A stretch of DNA of 64,000 nucleotides from Epiperipatus broadwayi (GCA_028023455.1 JAQFVV010012420.1:3534001-3598000); one strand, 5' to 3'. Counted from the stretch's first letter, positions 1-12,705 are shown. Program-made: numbers and translations. Notes: a model not told the origin generated them from the sequence alone.

Positions 1-289
1 TTTTGATTAATTTTTTTTTAAAAAAAAATAACGTACAATGAAAGTTAAATTATTCTTTCGTTTTTTTATATATAATTAGAAATAAAAGTTAGAATTGGAG
101 AGAACAAAAGACACAAATTACCAATCTAGATAAGAGAAAGTAAAAATATTTCAACTAATTAAAGATGGCAGAATTATGCTGAAAAAAATAGAGACTTTGT
201 AACATAAATTTTGTAAAGAATATATAAGATTATCAACGGATATTTTGACAAACAAAAGATATGCGCAGAAGTCAGAAAACTGGGCCTCT

Positions 290-320
290 AGAGAGTATAA
301 AAGGCAGAGATCAGTTTGAA
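290..320 (+). promoter_or_regulatory. Candidate TATA-box core promoter
   Basis: TATAAAAGG at 296-304 is a strong metazoan TATA box. It sits in a stretch richer in G+C than its surroundings and just upstream of a candidate first exon with a consensus splice donor. It may be a host promoter or an LTR promoter; I could not find LTR ends to decide. Confidence 0.4.
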
Positions 321-324
321 GAAC

Positions 325-577
325 GTCTTGGTTTAGCTGATATTCTTTTGTTTGGTTTTGGATTAGAGAATCCAGACCACTCTACGATGAAAAAGTTATT
401 CATACGAGAGTAGACCGGAGCTTTAGCTGACATCATTACCGATGGACACCAGAGAAGCTTACGCGACTAGCCTATGGAACCAGCACCAAGATCAACTAAT
501 AATCAAAGGCCATGAGCTCAATTCAACCCCGAAAAACTATGCATAGTTATCTACTACTGAATTCACAAAGCTTACCG
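325..577 (+). other. Candidate 5' exon with splice donor and 34-codon ORF
   Basis: About 30 bp after the TATA box begins a G+C-richer stretch that ends in TTACCG|GTAAGT (donor at 578-583), a consensus 5' splice site. Inside it, ATG at 442 opens a 34-codon frame to a stop at 544-546 (starts MDTREAYATSLWNQ) with mixed composition unlike the surrounding poly-A/T frames. A second ATG frame at 512-763 runs through the donor and looks like chance. The 3' exon was not identified. It could be the first exon of a host gene or the leader of an LTR element. Confidence 0.3.
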
Positions 578-1161
578 GTAAGTTATACTTCATTACTCCT
601 GATTGTGACCAAATTAAACATTTTCAAAAAATTTCTAAAAGTATGTTTAAACAATTCCGATAGAGATATTAATTTTCTTGTACAAGAGACATTCATTTTT
701 TTTAAGGAAATTTCTAGAAGAAATTTAGATATGAACAGTAATTGTAAAATTGTTTTTTATTAATTGATTCACGTCTGAGTTGTGTTCTCTCTAATTTACT
801 TGATAAGTAATTTATTTCAAACATTTTTTATCTATTAGAATAAAAATATTTGTAATACCAATTTTCATTTGTGCGTTATTAATAATAGTTATTATTATCA
901 TTAAATCTATTAGTAGTTTAATAAGATTTAAAAATGTAATTTACCTTTGCCAATATGTTTGAATAAGCCCAGGAATAATAATCTTAAAAAATTAATTCTC
1001 GTTACGGTATGATGTAATACCGATTAGTTTAAAAGCATTTTTTATTTATTTGTGAAATGTTATATGACGATTTCAGCGAATTCTTAGGAATTCTGGCGCC
1101 CAGATTAAATAAATTAAAAGCTGATTTCGTCACTAGTACAATTCTCAACAATTAATAGGCC

Positions 1162-1239
1162 GAGTTGATCAGGAAATATAGCTATGTTTTTAGAATAGAA
1201 ATATAACTTTCTTCTTTTTTGACATAGCTTGATCAACTC
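1162..1239. repeat. Short imperfect inverted repeat
   Basis: GAGTTGATCA at the left is matched by TGATCAACTC at 1230-1239, with a second matching block (GCTATGT / ACATAGC) further in. The arms are about 20-28 bp with a 30-bp A/T loop. The right end continues into CGCGC. It could be a tiny MITE; no target duplication is evident. Confidence 0.45.
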
Positions 1240-1354
1240 ACGCGCAGTTTATATTAGCGTGTAGAGGCCTAGCAAAACGAAAAACGTTGTGTCAAAATGC
1301 CGTAAGCAATATGACGACAGGTCTTGGAGATGTCTGTCGAGAAAGTTTTGTTTC

Positions 1355-1535
1355 TCAAAAAAAAAAAGTTTCTTCAAAAACAATAAAAAAGACTGGGGGG
1401 GGGGGGGGGTTTCTTAAAAAAAAAAAAAAAAAGACCCGAAAAAAAAAAAAAATTTTTTTTTTTAAAAAAAAAACAAAATTTTTTAACCCCCCCCCCCCAA
1501 AAAAAAAAAAAAAAAAAACAATTTTTTTATTTTTA
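1355..1535. other. Homopolymer block (G15, C12, long A and T runs)
   Basis: Runs of 15 G (1395-1409) and 12 C (1487-1498) alternate with A and T runs of 10-20. The open frame across 1287-1559 encodes almost only Lys, Phe, Gly and Pro and is not a gene. Such stacked homopolymers are typical of low-quality consensus or collapsed reads. Confidence 0.7.
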
Positions 1536-1589
1536 AGAAATATACATAAAACCGATTAAAAACAAAAAAAAAATAAAGCAAATCCAAAA

Positions 1590-1852
1590 ATTAAAAACAT
1601 AAATCAACGAAATACAAACAGCCCTGTAACGTTATATCTATTTGTTTTTCACTAGCAAAAGTTCCATCGAGCGATATGGATGATTAGACGATGTATTACC
1701 CATTATGTAGAGTGATATGGATGATTAGATGATGTATTACCCATTAAAAACATAAATCAACAAATAAAAACAGCCCAGTAACGTTATATCTATTTGTTTT
1801 TCACTAGCAACAGCGCCATCGAGCGGTATGGATGATTAGACGATGTATTACC
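1590..1852. repeat. Tandem duplication, ~153-bp unit with inner ~44-bp repeat
   Basis: A unit starting ATTAAAAACATAAATCAAC at 1590 recurs at 1743 with few changes, followed in both copies by GTAACGTTATATC and GTTTTTCACTAGCAA. The end of the unit, with ATGGATGATTAGACGATG, occurs three times (about 1676, 1719 and 1827), so the first copy also contains an internal duplication. Non-coding; function unknown. Confidence 0.8.
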
Positions 1853-3860
1853 ATATTGATTATAAGTTTTGTTGACATCTGTATGATATAATATGTAAAC
1901 CTATTTATTGGAATATCTAAGTCCAAAAATGTTTCTATAATAATTTATATTATCATCATTACATATATAGATTAAATTGTAATTTATTTACAGACTTGTT
2001 CAAATTATTTAGAATATGATATGTTTATTATTTATCATCTTTATAAATTTATTTTAAAGTTAATTAACAAATAAAGTATAAATTAACACTGAGATAGAGT
2101 ATAAAAATATTTATCTTTGTAAAATACATCTTTTTTTTTTTTTTGCAGTAATTTATATATTAAGAAAAAAGTTATATAATAGAATAATTTTTTTTTTGTT
2201 CATGAATATTAACTTTGAGTGTAATTTTATTGATATAGGAATTCAGTTTTGAATCAGTGGTTTATCAGACTAAGGCTTTTTAAAAAAAGGGTTTGTATAT
2301 AAATCATCACAAATACAAATATTGATTACTATTGGTATTGATATTGTTTAAGTATTGACGGCTTTCACTGAATATAAAGCATAAAAATGTATCTTATTTT
2401 AATAATATATGTATATATTAATATTACGTTTTACAACTATACCTGAAAAATGGACAATAGTTAATGCAGAAATATGTCTATTTATAAACAAATAGGATAT
2501 AAACCAGAAATTGATACTATACACGTACATTCGTGATATAATCAGGCAGTTTGTATTAATATTTACAACATCTATAGATGTCAACCAGACTAATCAGTTT
2601 TTATTAAGGTATTATTTCAGCTCTTTACTTGGCTGACTACAATGATACCCTTACATCACCTAACTTGCTCATTTAAAGTATATTAATGAGCTTATACATG
2701 GTATAGTTAAAACAAGTTTAAATGCAAGAAGTAATTATTGTCCTTTTAAAATTTATTTTAATAATATAAAATTTCATTAAAGTTTGTAATGCAGCTAAAA
2801 TTGAGATGTGAAATGAAATTCTGTTAAGAGGGTGGTAGCTGTTGATAATGATTAATTGTTATTTATAATAATACTGTCTTGATTAGTTATTCTGCTTGTT
2901 AACATATGTATATTTATAATTCAATTTATTTATTATACATTTTATAGCAACAAGATAATTATAGATTGCATCAGGTATTATATTTAGTAATTCAAATAAA
3001 AAAATAAAGAAAGAAATTATTTTTTTTGCAAATCTGTTAGTATTTTTTTCTAATTTTAAATCAAAATCATCATCATTAATTAAAGTAAATTACAAGTATT
3101 AGCTAATTGAAGTAAAAGAGATTTTAGTAAATCAAAGTGACAAAAACTAACATAAAATAAATTAGAAATTTGCATTTTATATCTACAATTATTAATGGAA
3201 ATATTTTTTGGGTAAATTAATATGCTTAGAAAAGTTATTGTAGACTGATTGAATTTTTTTAATATCTTTTTTTTTTTTTAGAATTTAGGTTCCTAACTGT
3301 AATCCATATTCCAAAATAGGAAGGGCCAAAGATAAATAATCTATGTTTAGTAAAATTATAAATTGATTATCTGTTTTAAAATAACTTCTATAATTAAAAG
3401 TATTATTCTCCATAACTTCAATGTTTATAATGAAAAGATTTATTGTTTGCAAATCAAATACCATGATTTTTTTCAAAGACTACTGAATTTATAAAAACAA
3501 AAGTTTAAAAAAAAATTTTTTTTTTTTTTTAAATAAGAATTAAAACTTTATATATATATTAATGCTCATTTATTATTTTCATATCATTTTATAAATTTTT
3601 TATGTCCATTTGCAATAGATTACAGTCATTGGGTGCATTAAAAATTTTTAGTCATCTACATAACACAAAAGTTTTGAAAATTTTGAATTTTCTTTTTATT
3701 AAACCATAACCATGCTAAAATATTGCCTTATAAATTCCTAAATAGTAATAATATGAATGAGAAGACTTGTTATTATATTCTAAGTAAGTCATTCTTCTGT
3801 AATAAAAGTGTCAAACCATTTAATCAGACTCTAAAAGAAAAGTAATTTATACATATTTAA
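1853..3860. other. No recognised gene
   Basis: A/T-rich sequence with poly-T runs and short chance frames on both strands (for example 2399-2584 and 3285-3476). I see no domain motif, splice-flanked open segment or clear repeat here. Confidence 0.5.
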
Positions 3861-4330
3861 AAAATCAAAACTACCCCAAATCCAAAATTAAAGCAGACCA
3901 GCATAAAAATAATATTAAAACACAACCTAAGGTTTCACTGCTACAAGCAGACTTCTCAAGTGTAAAGAACTACAAAAACTACACAATATATATAATATTA
4001 AAAACTACCCACAAATCCATTCACTTCTCATCCACCCTTAATATTAAAAGAACTCTTCTCTTTTGATTTCAAAAGAAGAATTAAAGAGTCTTTATTATTG
4101 AAAATTTATTATTCTGAAACAATTAACTTATTTAAGAGTTCTTTTAATATTAAGGGTGGATGGGAAGTGAATGGATTTGTGGGTAGTTTTTAATATTATA
4201 TATATTGTATAGTTTTTGTAGTTCTTTCCACTTGAGAAGTCTGCTTGTAGCAGTGAAACCTTAGGTTGTGTTTTAATATTATTTTTATGCTGGTCTGGTT
4301 TAATTTTGGATTTGAGGTAGTTTTGATTTT
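3861..4330. repeat. Fold-back element: 197-bp near-perfect palindrome arms
   Basis: The left arm 3861-4057 (starts AAAATCAAAACTACC) is the reverse complement of the right arm 4134-4330 (ends GGTAGTTTTGATTTT), with only scattered mismatches and a 76-bp A/T spacer. The transcript would form a long hairpin. No ORF lies inside. The high arm identity suggests a recent origin by inverted duplication or a fold-back/MITE insertion. Confidence 0.9.
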
Positions 4331-5339
4331 ATATTGACTAGTTTAGCTTTATGCTCGTAATGTTTATATTTAAAAAAAAAGGAAGATGCTTTGTCAAAGG
4401 CTTTGGTCAAATCGGAATAAATTGCATCTAATCAGCATTCACTCTTAATAATATGAGCAATATGATCAAATGAAATATATGTAAAGACATGAAGATCATA
4501 AATATAATAAATACATTCGACATGAAGTTATGTGCCCTTTGTATATCAGTTTTCCAATTGTAAATTCACTCAAAAGCACTATTGTAAGATATAGTAAGTT
4601 ATCATATTTCACTGTAGACTATCAGTAAATGCTTTTTTCGAATTGCAATATGTTATAAGACTTCGTGGTCTTCCTATGTCTTTCTGTAAACAGTATTGCA
4701 ATTTTAGTTAATTGTTTATAATAGGATTTAATATTGTTTGTAATTAAACATTTTGTATGTATAACAATATCTAGTTTGGAAGTTTCATTGCTGTTTGGTT
4801 AATTAGATTATATTGACCCAGTAGTTGTTTTTTTTTAAATTTAAATAATAAATTTTAAAGAATTTCATTTTTAAAAAGCATGCTGGTAAATTGTTCTCAA
4901 AAATATGCTGCTTTTTATATTATATATTTTGTAGCTAATCTGTAAGGATTTATTTTATTATTTATTAATAGTAACCCCCTGTATCTATTATATTTGATTC
5001 CATGGCCATGTCATGGATATCAAAATTTTTGAATATTTATTATTAACATACATATCTATAATACAGATTTTTTAAAAATTACATATCTATGACTAAGTTT
5101 TATTTTTTAAAAAAGTACATAATCACAACAACAACAAAAAGATACCAATAAAAATAATTAATAAAAAGTACATAAACTATAATTTACAATTTAATAATAA
5201 AATTAATATTGTTGTATTTTTTAAATGTATATAAATATATATTTAAAAAGAAATTCTTTATTATTATTATTTATAAAAGATAAAACAACAAATAGGAATA
5301 GATATTTTTATGATCAGATGGAAAAAGTCTGGCATTTCC
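4331..5339. other. No recognised feature
   Basis: A/T-rich sequence between the palindrome and the first LINE. No coding signal or repeat was recognised. Confidence 0.5.
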
Positions 5340-5438
5340 AATCACTTGATTTATTGCAGTTGTAAGTTTCTCCAAGTTTAATCCAGTTTATCCAATCTCT
5401 AACCTTTTCTCCACATCATACCAGCAAAGTTCCATATT

Positions 5439-7010
5439 TTATCCATGCAACTCATGTTGTTTCTTTCTAGGTCTTTTACTATCTCTTGGGATCCAGTTTA
5501 ATACTTCAACTCTCCAGCTATTATTATCTCTTATAGCAATATGTCCAGCCCAGCTCCAATTCTGTTTCTTAATTCTTTCAATAATGTCAGTTTGTTCTCT
5601 CACATATGTATTTTGTTTTCCATCCCTTTTTATTAATCCTAACATACTACCTTTCCATACTCTGTTGATTGGTCTGAAGTCTCCATATTGCTCTTTTGTT
5701 AAGTATTCAAGTCTCAGACCCATAAGTGAAAACTGGGAAAACCCATTTCATTAAAAACTTTTTTTTTTCAAACACATAGGTATATTTTCTTTTAATATTA
5801 CATTGTTTCTACCAAAAGTACTCCATTCAAGTTTAATTCCATGTATAATTTCATCCATTGTGTTCCCATCTATATTAATAATCTGACTAAGGTATTTGTA
5901 GTTGTTAGCTTTTTCTAATTCATCATTATTAATCTTTATTTTCTTTTGAAAAAAACCCATTAAACATTATTTTAATCTTTAGCATTTGTCTGAGTCCTAC
6001 TTTTTTCACTTTCATCTGATAACACTTGCAATATTTTCTGAAGCTCTTAAGCATTATTTGCAAAAACAACCACATCATTGCAAAATCTATATGACTTTAA
6101 TAATCTCCATTTACTTTTATTTCCTTAGTTTCCCATTTTAATCTACAAAATATTTTTTGTAAAACTGCTGTAAAAAGTTTTGGAAATATGGAGTCACCCT
6201 GTTATACATTCTTTTCAATATTAATTTTTTTAGTATCATTATGTAATCTAATCATTGTTGCATTGTAATAAATATTCTTCACAATATGACAATATTCTAG
6301 ATCTATATTTTGATGTTCCAATATCTTAATTATTATAGAAATGCTTATAGAATTAAATGCTTTTTATAATCTACAAATCTAATGCATAATGACAACTTAT
6401 ATTCATTGTTTCTTTCTATAATTTCTCTCAATACTTGGATATGATCTGTGCTAAAACCATCTTGTTCTTTTGGTTCGTTAAAATCCAAAGTTTGCTGTAA
6501 GCAAGTTGTAATTATCTTAGTAAAAAATTTGTATAGAATTGATAAAAGACTAATAGGTCAATAATTTCTAAATTTTTATCACTTTTTTTTTAAAATATCA
6601 ATATTAGTATTCCATTCTTCCAATCATTTGGTACATCCTTATCATTTAAATATTTGGTATATAACTTTGTCAACAATTTTTCTGTTTTTTTAATCTACTT
6701 TTTTAAAGTTATCCCATCATTACCTGGAGCTTTCCCCTTCTTCATAGATTTAATTGCATGTCCTATTTCTTCACTTAAAATGCTGGACGATTCAGATGTA
6801 CGAATTGCAGGAGATTCTTTTATTGTTCTTTATTGCTATATAATTCTTTATAAAACACTTCCACACATCTCATGATATCATATCTCTTTTTTAGTCATAG
6901 TTGCATATTTTCTTCTTATTGTAGAAATGTTTCCTATTAATACTAAGATGTATTTTACATATGATACCCCTATTCTCTTCTATAGTGTTTTTTATTAATT
7001 CACAATTATA
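5439..7010 (-). pseudogene. Reverse transcriptase and C-terminal region of RTE-like copy A
   Basis: The minus strand shows broken RT segments that parallel the better-preserved copy at 23839-24822, including the thumb-like region (5751-5960, with NNDELEKANNYKYLSQI) and the C-terminal region (5439-5723, with QNWSWAGHIAIRDNNSW). Stops and frame changes occur throughout. Domain order and orientation agree with the endonuclease upstream. Confidence 0.75.
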
Positions 7011-7384
7011 TTTTCTTAAATTGCTATTAGCTCTTTTTCATATCATTTTTGCACAACTCTAGATATCCAGTTCTTCTTAATGGATCATTTTTATATATCT
7101 TCATATCCTTTTTTTCTTAATACATTGTCTTGTCTCAGTAGAAAATTTACTGGTAAATTGCTGCTTCTTTGTACAAGTTATCTTTTTTACTGTTCTTATT
7201 AGTATATCAGTTAATCTGAACCATGTCAAAATCTGTTAACATTTTAAAATGATTTGCAAATTATAATTTAAATTCATTGGCATGTTTTTGAAAGTTAGGA
7301 ATATCAACTGTGAATATTGTTTTTCTTAATAATTTTCATCTCTAGTTTAACATTGACATGTTTCTTGAATTTCATTAATCGATG

Positions 7385-8080
7385 ATTGCTTCCCATATTC
7401 ATTTTATTAAGAACATTACAATCTTGAAATACATATTTTCTGTTAATCAAAATGTAATCCATTTCTGCCGTATCTTCACTTAGATGCTCCTATTTTCATT
7501 TAGCATTTTTGTCAAAAAAAGAATTCATAATATAAACTTGTTCTCTTTCTGAAAACTCCACAAATTTGCATTCTTTCCCATTTCTAACACTATAATCAAA
7601 TTTATCCGCAGCCCTTTCATTCAATTGTTTGACAATTCTAGCATTAAAGTCTCCTATAACAATTTTAGAATAATAGTTTGGTCTGATTAAAAGCCTTTTG
7701 TACATCCACATAAAAATCCTCTATTTTTTCTTCACAATGAGAATTTATTGGGACATAAACCTGAATTATTTGCATTTGGTATATTTCATTAAATTGAATA
7801 ACTAATCTTGCCCCTCTATTTGATACACCATCAATCTCCACAGTGTTACTCTTCCACTTTTTATCTATAATGAATTCCATTTCATTTGTCTTCTAATATT
7901 TATGCCTTTAATATAGTTCATATCAATTTTTTAAATCAATTGTCTCTTCATCTTTTAATTTCAGAAAGTCAATATCCCACTTAAAATTAGACAGTTCTTC
8001 CAATTCTTGCAGTCTTTTTTCACTTTAAAGTGATCTTGTATTATAAGTACCTAAATAAAAGGTGTCATCAAATGGCAGTC
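7385..8080 (-). pseudogene. Endonuclease domain of RTE-like copy A
   Basis: An apurinic/apyrimidinic-type endonuclease nicks target DNA to prime LINE insertion. The relic is split into overlapping minus-strand frames (7665-7880 and 7496-7711). GDFNA (about 7637-7651) is the conserved catalytic block. A downstream segment reads EMDYILINRKYVF and GSNHRLM, matching the family's terminal D-H pair with Asp replaced by Asn. At least two frameshifts are present. Confidence 0.75.
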
Positions 8081-8170
8081 TGGGTCTGCAGTCAGGAGAT
8101 TCTTAACACTTTGAGCCATCAACCTCTGCTTTGGTTGAAAACTTTATAATTTCCTGGAAATAATGGTAAT

Positions 8171-10766
8171 CTAATTTTGCCTGTCGTTGTTGTAAATATC
8201 TATTTTTAAAAAAATTTATTCATAAGCATGAACAGCCCATTCATATGACATGAAAATATGGAATGGACATTAGGAATTTGTCCTGCTTGGTTTCTCTAAG
8301 GTCTCAAAGAGATATGTATTAAAGTGTTTCTTTTCAGATAACAGTAAATTTCTTTCTGTAGCCAGATTATTGTATTAAGTAGAATAAATAACAAAACAAT
8401 ATACTTCCTTAGAAACAATAAATTTCAACTAATATCAAAGTTTAGAAAATTATACAATATTCTTTTATGATGAAGTACTTATTTATCGCCAACTACTATG
8501 TTATAATAAATTTCCTTTGGAATTGACTCAGATGCTTAAATTAGTATAAATTTCTTTTATATTTGTATTTTATTTATATATTCCTGTGCAATCTAATTTT
8601 GTAAATATGTGGTAATCTTAGACATGTTTTTAATGTAAATTTTATTGAAAAAGATTACATCACATGATTGCTTTGAGGTTTTTGCAACACCCATTGGTTG
8701 CATCATCACCTAATTTTTTTTTTTTTTTTAAATTGTGAAATGGAAATTGCAGACACAAAAATAATACTATATTAAAATTGTATTCAATGTGCATTAACTA
8801 ATATATTTTAAGAAAAAAATAGATTTCTACTAAATGATGCTAAAAAAAACATACATTTAGTATAATATTTGATTATAAAAAGTGCTTTTAAAACAAATTC
8901 TTTTTAAAACTGTTTATTTAAACTTGTAAACAGGGCAATAATTGCCAGTACTTCAGGATTCTAAAATATAGATTCACATACTATGCATAGTAGAGAATGT
9001 AACACCAGGATCCTGAATATCTGAGTCATGGACATTTTTCTTCAATATTTGAATGCCAGATAATTTATGAAAAATACTAGTATTAAGGGTATTTTTGTAC
9101 ATATAAGTATTCTATATCAATATTAATTAAAATATATTTTATGTTTTACTTAATCCATCCACTATTATGCTAATCAAAAAAATCATGATATTGAAATTTT
9201 AATATAGTTGGAAAATTTACTTTAATTTTTTTAAAAAAATAAATAAATTTAAAGTTTATTCTAAATAAATAATGATTTAAAAAAATAATAAGTAGATTTA
9301 GCAACAGAGTAGCAAGTACATGAGGAATGCACTGATGTTTCCTTGACAACCAGCAGGAATTGCATTTTATTTCCATAGTGATCACTATTAAATATGGTGT
9401 GACAAAATTGCATCTTAGGGAAACATTAAACAAGTCTTGGAAGGTAGTTCTTTTTTTTAAAGTTTATATTGATTTATTAATTAAAATAATATTAATTTCT
9501 TAGGCATAATGAATAAAGAAATTAAATTTTTAATGAACTCAAAAAGAATAGTGATGCATGTTCAGTAACTTCAGTATGGTATTACTTCGTAATCAATAAT
9601 TCTAACTAGTTTTTGAATGCAAAAAAATGTTACAAAGAAATAAAATGTGTTGTTGGTTTTACTTTTGGTTTATATACACATTTAAAAGCAATGCATAATA
9701 TTGATTTGAAAAAAAAAAAATTATGCAGAAATGTGTAATACACCTATAGAGTTAGAGAAAGCCAAAGAAAATACAATAATAAAAATAAGCAGAATGTCTT
9801 AAAATATTCAGCTAATACACTTTTTTTGTAAAACTGATATTACGGTTTTTGAATTTTTGTAATACCATAGTTCCAGTATTAAAATTTTGTCTGGTATTGC
9901 AATCCCTAATGCATGGTTGAAATCACTTTAACTCAAAGTGTGATTTGGGTTCTATTTCAAACTTTCTATACTCAAAATATTGTCATCGTCCAATTCAGTA
10001 AATATGTCAATGATTATTAGTTTTGATTTTTCAAATATAAGCAACATTTTTCTTGCAGCCATTTTAGAAGGATTATATTTTTACTTTGCAAAACATGTCA
10101 CTGAAACTACAACTTGCAAAGAGCCTTCACATGAAGTAATGCCAGATCATAATTAATTCTTATAGTTGTTTTTTTTTTTTTACTATCTAATTGATCCTTA
10201 TTTTGCCTTCATATAAAATTGAATGTGTCATTATTAAGTGAATGATTTATATATATTTACATAGTTGAATTCATATGTGATTAGATTGTTACACAGTACA
10301 GATAATGCTATCAATTTGAAAATGTATACATCTTTATGTAGAAATTGTTAAAAACTGTCACTAAGTCATAGGGAATGAGCTTGATTTTGCACATTTAATG
10401 TAGTTAGTGTGTCACCAAATGATTTTATGACCTCCATTTTTTTATCTAATTTTTGTTTTTGGAAAGGTCTTTATACAAATTTTACTATGAGTTACCCTTT
10501 CTGTGATTTTTATCACAAAAAAAATTATTATGAGGATTTTCTGTGTATGGAATTGGCTCACTATAAGGGAGGAAGCCTGTTTGGTACTTTTCATGGATTT
10601 CTTACATTTTTTGGATTATCTGATATTTATATATTCCCATTCCTGCGACAGATGAGAAGTTATTATCCAGTAATATTTCTAATTTAAACCGTTATGTTTA
10701 TAATTTTACTTAAGTAAAATGTTCATTTCAATTATCTTTTAGTCTTATATATTAACTAAATATAAC
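8171..10766. other. No recognised gene
   Basis: A/T-rich sequence with poly-T/poly-A tracts. Short frames (9170-9433, 10409-10687) show no family motif. No repeat pair was recognised. Confidence 0.45.
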
Positions 10767-11014
10767 TAATTATAACATACACCAAATCTTTTAAAAACTT
10801 GTTTTTTATTTTTTTTGCCACCAAAATGAAATATATATTAAAATAGATTTCCAACGTTTCTCCTTTTTATATATTTTTAGTTCCTTGAAAAAGACTATAG
10901 AAAAAAATAAAGAAATAGTCGAAACGTTGGAAATCTATTTTAATATATATTTCATTTTGGTGGCAAAAAAAATAAAAAACAAGTTTTTAAAAGATTTGGT
11001 GTACGTTATAATTA
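10767..11014. repeat. Fold-back element with GTCGAAACGTTGG core
   Basis: Two 94-bp arms (10767-10860 and 10921-11014) are reverse complements with very few mismatches around a 60-bp spacer. At the inner edge, GACTAT (10893-10898) pairs with ATAGTC (10915-10920), followed directly by GAAAC and GTTGG. This layout resembles a decayed hammerhead ribozyme (helix II, GAAA, helix III). The usual CUGAUGA box is degraded here. Confidence 0.9.
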
Positions 11015-12705
11015 TTTTTTAAAAGTATTTTGACCATTTTTAATAAAGAATCTAAGGTGAAAGAGTTTATTTCTAAATATAACTAATTACATATTTAATA
11101 TTTGCATTATTTTGAAAAGGACTAACCATTCATATTTTTTGTATTAATATGTAAAATAGGATGGTTTTATATTTATATATTTGCATTATGTAATATATGG
11201 CTTTAATAATTTACTTTTTCCAAATAAGCTAAAATCAGACAAGAATAAATAAGCTATTCTATTTTGTACTATTTAAAACTTTTTAACATTTTTAAACAAT
11301 AATTTGTAGAATTGATAAATTGTATTTTATTGATGAGATAATTTATAAAATAGTTAAAATTGTGTAATTTACATTTTCATGTATAAAAAAAAATAAACCA
11401 ACAAAACAGAAAATACATTATACATATATAATTTTAATTTATGCATGACATAAAAAGTTTTAAAAATCTTGATTATCTGGAGTAGTTAGATATGCAAGTG
11501 AATTCAAAATGTAAATCTGAGAAGGAAAAAAAAAATAGTTATCTCATTAATGAATATACGGAATATCAAAGTTGTTATTACTGCATAATTTATGTTGAAT
11601 TTGGAGTATGTGCGGAGATGTGTCGATAAGTATAGTATTGATAGTATTTCTACCTCTGTTCCACAGTGACCTGAAGAGCAGCTGGTTTTCTTACTATCAG
11701 CTCAGGTAGGATTGTTACTTAAGATCTGCTCAGCTTTGCTTGCTTGTGGTAATGATTCTCTTGTTGCTTTAATATTTCTTTGCTTGATTAACTTAATCTT
11801 TTCCTAAATAGTAATGTGAACTTTAAAATCATTTTATGATCCAAACTAACAATACTGATAGCCTTCTTATACAAAGTAAGAATTATCTTATTTTTTTAAA
11901 AAAATAAATGTTTTAAACATTTTAAAATAATTAAAATATGGCAAATTTTGTTAAATAATTTTTACTTATAAAAAACACATATTTTTTTACCCCAATGTTT
12001 GATTATAAAATATTTTTAGAGAAATAGTGATTTTATAACCAATTGAACTCTCATAATGCATTCTTACTAATTTAGTTGTATCAGGAATTATATTATAAGA
12101 CAAATTTATATCTACCAAAAATGTATAACTAATTCTTTTTTAAAAATTATTTTATATTTATTTTCTTTCTACCTTATATATATATTTTCTATAGATATAT
12201 TGTAATATTTTTACATGTTATGCTTTCACAATTCTATTATTTGCCAATTCTACTTTTTGTTTTAATGACTTAGCATCTAAATTGATGCATAAGAAATGTC
12301 CAATAATATTTTTCCCAGTTTTAACAAATGATTTTAGATCCATGTACTGTCAATGTTTCATGCATATATATTTGTATAATTATGTATGTACATATATACA
12401 TTTATACATAAACATTTATCTCAAATAATTAATTTACATGAAAATCTTTATTACTTAGGTAATAAATTCAAACTCATTTTCATATGTGTACAATAAATCA
12501 CAACAGTCTTCATTCACAAAGTTATGAGTATGAGATTCGAACATTAAATCTCAAAAGCGCTAAGCAGACCTATTACACATTATAGTATAATTATAGCTTC
12601 ACTAACACATGCGAAAAAAGTCGCATATTTATAAATATTACTTATTATGCCTATTCCTGTTTGTCTAATAAAGTAATTTTATAAGAAAGGTCAGTTTTTT
12701 TAAAT
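11015..12705. other. Mostly no recognised feature
   Basis: A/T-rich sequence. The only local departure is the splice-like 39-bp segment at 11667-11705, listed separately. Confidence 0.45.
11667..11705 (+). other. Candidate 39-bp micro-exon
   Basis: A less A/T-rich segment is preceded by a pyrimidine-rich acceptor (CTACCTCTGTTCCACAG) and followed by a donor-like CTCAG|GTAGGA. In one phase it reads DLKSSWFSYYQL without a stop. It lies on the same strand as the exons at 38529-40681, so it could be a distant exon of that gene, but no link is visible. Confidence 0.2.

Larger units (their letters stand above)
5340..8170 (-). mobile_element. RTE-like LINE, copy A (decayed, nearly full length)
   Basis: Read on the minus strand, this is an AP-endonuclease followed by reverse transcriptase and the C-terminal tail usual for RTE-type LINEs. 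Pieces seen include the endonuclease motif IVIGDFNARI, then MDYIL and the SNH-type end, a GKAPG-type RT entry, and the tail WAGHIA..WRVEVLNWIPRD. Many stops and frameshifts break it, so it is not active. Related copies lie at 14300-15960, 23190-24740 and 41570-45400, all in the same orientation. Confidence 0.85.

Noticed and set aside
1094-1102. TGGCGCCCA, like a retroviral primer-binding site
   Set aside because: Only nine bases match, no LTR end (..CA) precedes it and no gag follows.
1287-1559. 90-codon open frame
   Set aside because: It is made of homopolymer Lys, Phe, Gly and Pro runs from the poly-A/T/G/C block and is not protein-like.
12480-12600. Minus-strand tRNA-like B box (GTTCGAATCTCA) with polyA-signal-like sequence after it
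   Set aside because: It might be a SINE scrap, but no A box and no cloverleaf could be built.
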